Part shown: in pieces, positions 61,750 through 64,000 of the stretch | Layout of the letters: every line of letters starts with the position of its first letter | How positions within the stretch are numbered: position 1 is the first letter of the stretch | DNA from: Capitulum mitella | Taxonomy: Eukaryota; Arthropoda; Thecostraca; Pollicipedomorpha; Pollicipedidae | Length of the DNA stretch: 64,000 nucleotides | Reading direction: 5' to 3' | Assembly: GCA_030062745.1 (NCBI GenBank) | Contig: CP099841.1 | Span: 20,091,398-20,155,397, forward strand | The notes under the pieces: model-generated | The model's database searches: none | Told to the model about the DNA's origin: nothing | What the model saw: the letters and a program-made list of their open reading frames with translations, nothing else | Made by a program: the position numbers and the translations under genes

Positions 61750-63240
61750 ACCAGGGTGTGCGCGTGTAGGCGTGAGCTTGTGACTGTTTCTTTTTGCATT
61801 TACCTGTGTTGATGTTTTCTCGTTTCTCTGTTACCGACGACAGGTTTCAACAGCCACCGTGTTGTGAATGACATCAGTAAACTCCTTGGTCTGAGTCTGG
61901 GTCTGAGCCTGAGTTTAATGTAAAGGCGAGATGGTTTTAGTCTCAACATCTCGACCTTTCTCGGGGCCTTTAAGGCCCTCTTGTAGCATGCACACCCGTT
62001 GTGGAGACACCGAGGTCCAATGCTCACAAGTAACTAATCCTTACAGGATTTCAACCTAAATGGGGAATTTGATCTTAAACAGAAAGGGTATGTGGACGAC
62101 GGGACAGCCTGTTTTATGACCTTGGCCGCACCTGAGAAATCCTTCAGTAACATCTGATCCAACACCTGGGGAATATCTCTCCAGGTTTTGGCCACTTGGG
62201 CGAACGGGTGAGATTCTACACAAGATGTAATGTGCAGGGACCCTGATCCCAACGTTGAGGACAGCGATGTCGAAGAAAAGAAAGAATCACAACGTTTAGG
62301 AATAAGAGACGATGTCTCTAATCATCCTCTAATAAAGACCACGTACTTATGCATTACTTTACGTGAGGATAACGGGCCCAAAATCTGTCTCTATTTCCCG
62401 TCCACACTACCCAGAGCCCGTCGCCCGTGGTGTATCCTGATGGGAACAGCAAAGAAATGCAGCCGGTTTCAGCCCACGACACCAATGTTTGCCATCTTCA
62501 CATAACTACGGAACCGTTTAGACGTACGCTGCCATCTAGCGAGAGGACTTACAGCTGCAGCGACATCTAGCGTTTGATGTTTCTAATCAGCGTGCCACCA
62601 GGTAGCGTGATCGCACGTCGTTGGGTGCTAGGTGGCGCGGTTGATCTGTTTTTGGTGGCAGAGCCTAGAGATTTATCCCCGTGATGCCCGGTCCCATGTG
62701 TTTATTTGCCAAGGATTCCGGTGAACCCGCTCCTGTCAGCCAGCGATAGACAGGTTTCAATTCCGCCGGTTTCCTGTGCAGCCTGAGCTGACGTAACCCG
62801 TCGCTACCATGCGGCCAGATTCACTTGTACAAAGTTCGGGTTTGAGCTGGGCTGAGCGTATTGAGGTCCGCATTTTCCCGTTCTTTATTCCACGCCTCTT
62901 AATTGATAACAGTTGGGTGAGAGAGTCATAATCAACATAAACAACAATGCCCAAGAGAATGGGCAACAACAAATGTTTTCACCTCGCCTCAGCCTCGGAA
63001 ACGTTTCGCCGCTATTTTTATATCAGACTCCGCTGTCGGGCAGTATGGCTACAGGCGTCAGGACAGACGCGTCCGCGGGCGGATCTAGACGTTGTCCCAA
63101 CGGGGTCAAATCGACTCCATCCGTGTAATTAATTCATTCTGTCATACTTATTGATTTTCCACATGCTTTAGTAACTTTTTTGGCAGTTTTGAAAATTTTC
63201 ATGTCTATAAACATTTGCTTCGTTTCAAGAACAACGGAAA
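61750..63240. other. Copy B stretch with no recognised gene
   Basis: Counterpart of 20733-22224, with very few differences. Confidence 0.45.
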
Positions 63241-63283
<43 letters not shown>

Positions 63284-63305
63284 TATTTATTTATTTATAT
63301 ATATA
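63241..63305. repeat. AT microsatellite, copy B
   Basis: Counterpart of 22225-22286, with one CATA interruption. Confidence 0.95.
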
Positions 63306-63339
63306 ATTTCCCTCCGAAAGCGGGAACCAGAAGACGCAT

Positions 63340-63820
63340 GGTTAAGGTGATGGTGGGTTGTATCAGGAAAATGAAAGAAAGTGTAGTCAGGTTGACGGTC
63401 GTTAGGTTTAGAATGACGGTCAGTGGGACTGCCTCCGGTCGTTGGGGTCAAGGCTACAGTCAGTTCCGTCGGGAAGACGGATTAATGGGTCAGGGTGAAG
63501 GCTGGTGGAATCAGGGTGAGCATCGGCAGTCAGCTGGTGAGGGTTGACAGTCGTTGGGGTCCGGGTCGATGAAGTCAGGGTTAGGGTTGGCGGGAGTCAG
63601 GATGATAGTAATAGTTTGATCAGGCTGACAGGACCGATGGTATCAGGATGATACGCTATCTGAAACCAAGGACGACTGAGTTACAGTGAGGGCTGGTGTG
63701 GTCACAGCGGGTCGTGGTGCGGGTCAGCGTGTTTTATGTTGAGGTTCAGTGTCGTCAGAGCAACGGTCCGTAAGGGTCGGTGGAGGTCGGCTGTGGGTCG
63801 TTCAGCCATGGTGAGGGTGC
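63340..63820. repeat. Degenerate GGTCAGGGTGA minisatellite, copy B
   Basis: Counterpart of 22320-22800. Confidence 0.55.
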
Positions 63821-64000
63821 CTGGGACCATGTTATGAATATAGGCAGGGGGAAAGAGGGTCATGGGCCCTCGGTTGTGTGGAAAATTTAACGTTCCCTTA
63901 CACATAAAAAATAAAAATAAATGAAAATGTATACAACTCAGCAATGACACGATATCAACAGGAGCAGCCAAAGGAGAGGGGGGGGGCGGGAACCCCCCTT

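Larger units (their letters stand above)
44594..64000 (+). repeat. Large direct duplication, copy B
   Basis: Collinear with 1-22980 (see copy A). It differs by lacking the hAT element, by a 40-bp tandem repeat at 44625-44704, by microsatellite length and by point changes. The point changes are frequent to about 54718 and rare afterwards. Homology reaches the last base of the window. Confidence 0.95.

Noticed and set aside
1..64000. CRISPR arrays, bacterial operons, rRNA genes
   Set aside because: The sequence is eukaryotic and repeats found are microsatellites or transposon ends; no regularly spaced repeat array or rRNA motif was seen.

Overview
The window is metazoan nuclear DNA, most likely from an invertebrate. 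No intact protein-coding gene, rRNA or tRNA could be supported. It is dominated by decayed transposable elements (CR1/jockey-type LINE fragments, one Tigger/pogo element, one hAT element, piggyBac-type remnants) and by AT, CA, GATA and CT microsatellites. CpG is not depleted over most of the sequence, which argues against a vertebrate. The TE mix and short AACCT/TTAGG-type and AGGTC runs would fit an arthropod, but the species cannot be fixed from this sequence alone.

Layout. Positions 1-22980 (copy A) and 44594-64000 (copy B) are the same sequence in direct orientation, and both run off the window. A 500-N scaffold gap at 37617-38116 lies between them. The pair is therefore either a large tandem duplication with a unit of about 44.6 kb, or two haplotypes of one locus placed one after the other by scaffolding. 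Divergence between copies is clearly higher left of about A:10040 (a few percent) than right of it (well under one percent). Copy A carries a 3684-bp hAT element (14061-17744) with a perfect 8-bp target duplication, and copy B has the clean empty site at 58733-58740. Both copies hold a degenerate TTAA-type element (A 11446-12746) and a LINE relic. The LINE relic's pre-RT part (12760-13245) and RT part (18545-19837) look like halves of one element split by an older insertion.

Between the copies, 22981-23925 is ordinary sequence. Positions 23926-25547 form a block of about 1.6 kb with a single CpG, and from 25548 the sequence changes abruptly to a GC- and CpG-rich block reaching the gap. That block contains a minus-strand LINE 3' half (27584-28770), pyrimidine-rich repeats, a long CT tract and possible but unproven promoter/first-exon sequence. 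After the gap come a piggyBac transposase relic (38740-39060), a complete-ended Tigger element (39584-42226) with a broken transposase, and a TTAA-flanked 1217-bp non-autonomous element (42791-44007) that is an inverted relative of the one at 11446-12746.

These parts do not form a pathway. The biology visible is transposition, nested insertion, local sequence turnover and a sharp CpG-composition boundary. I did not find a convincing new gene system. The most informative signals are the polymorphic hAT insertion, the switch in inter-copy divergence and the CpG-free block.
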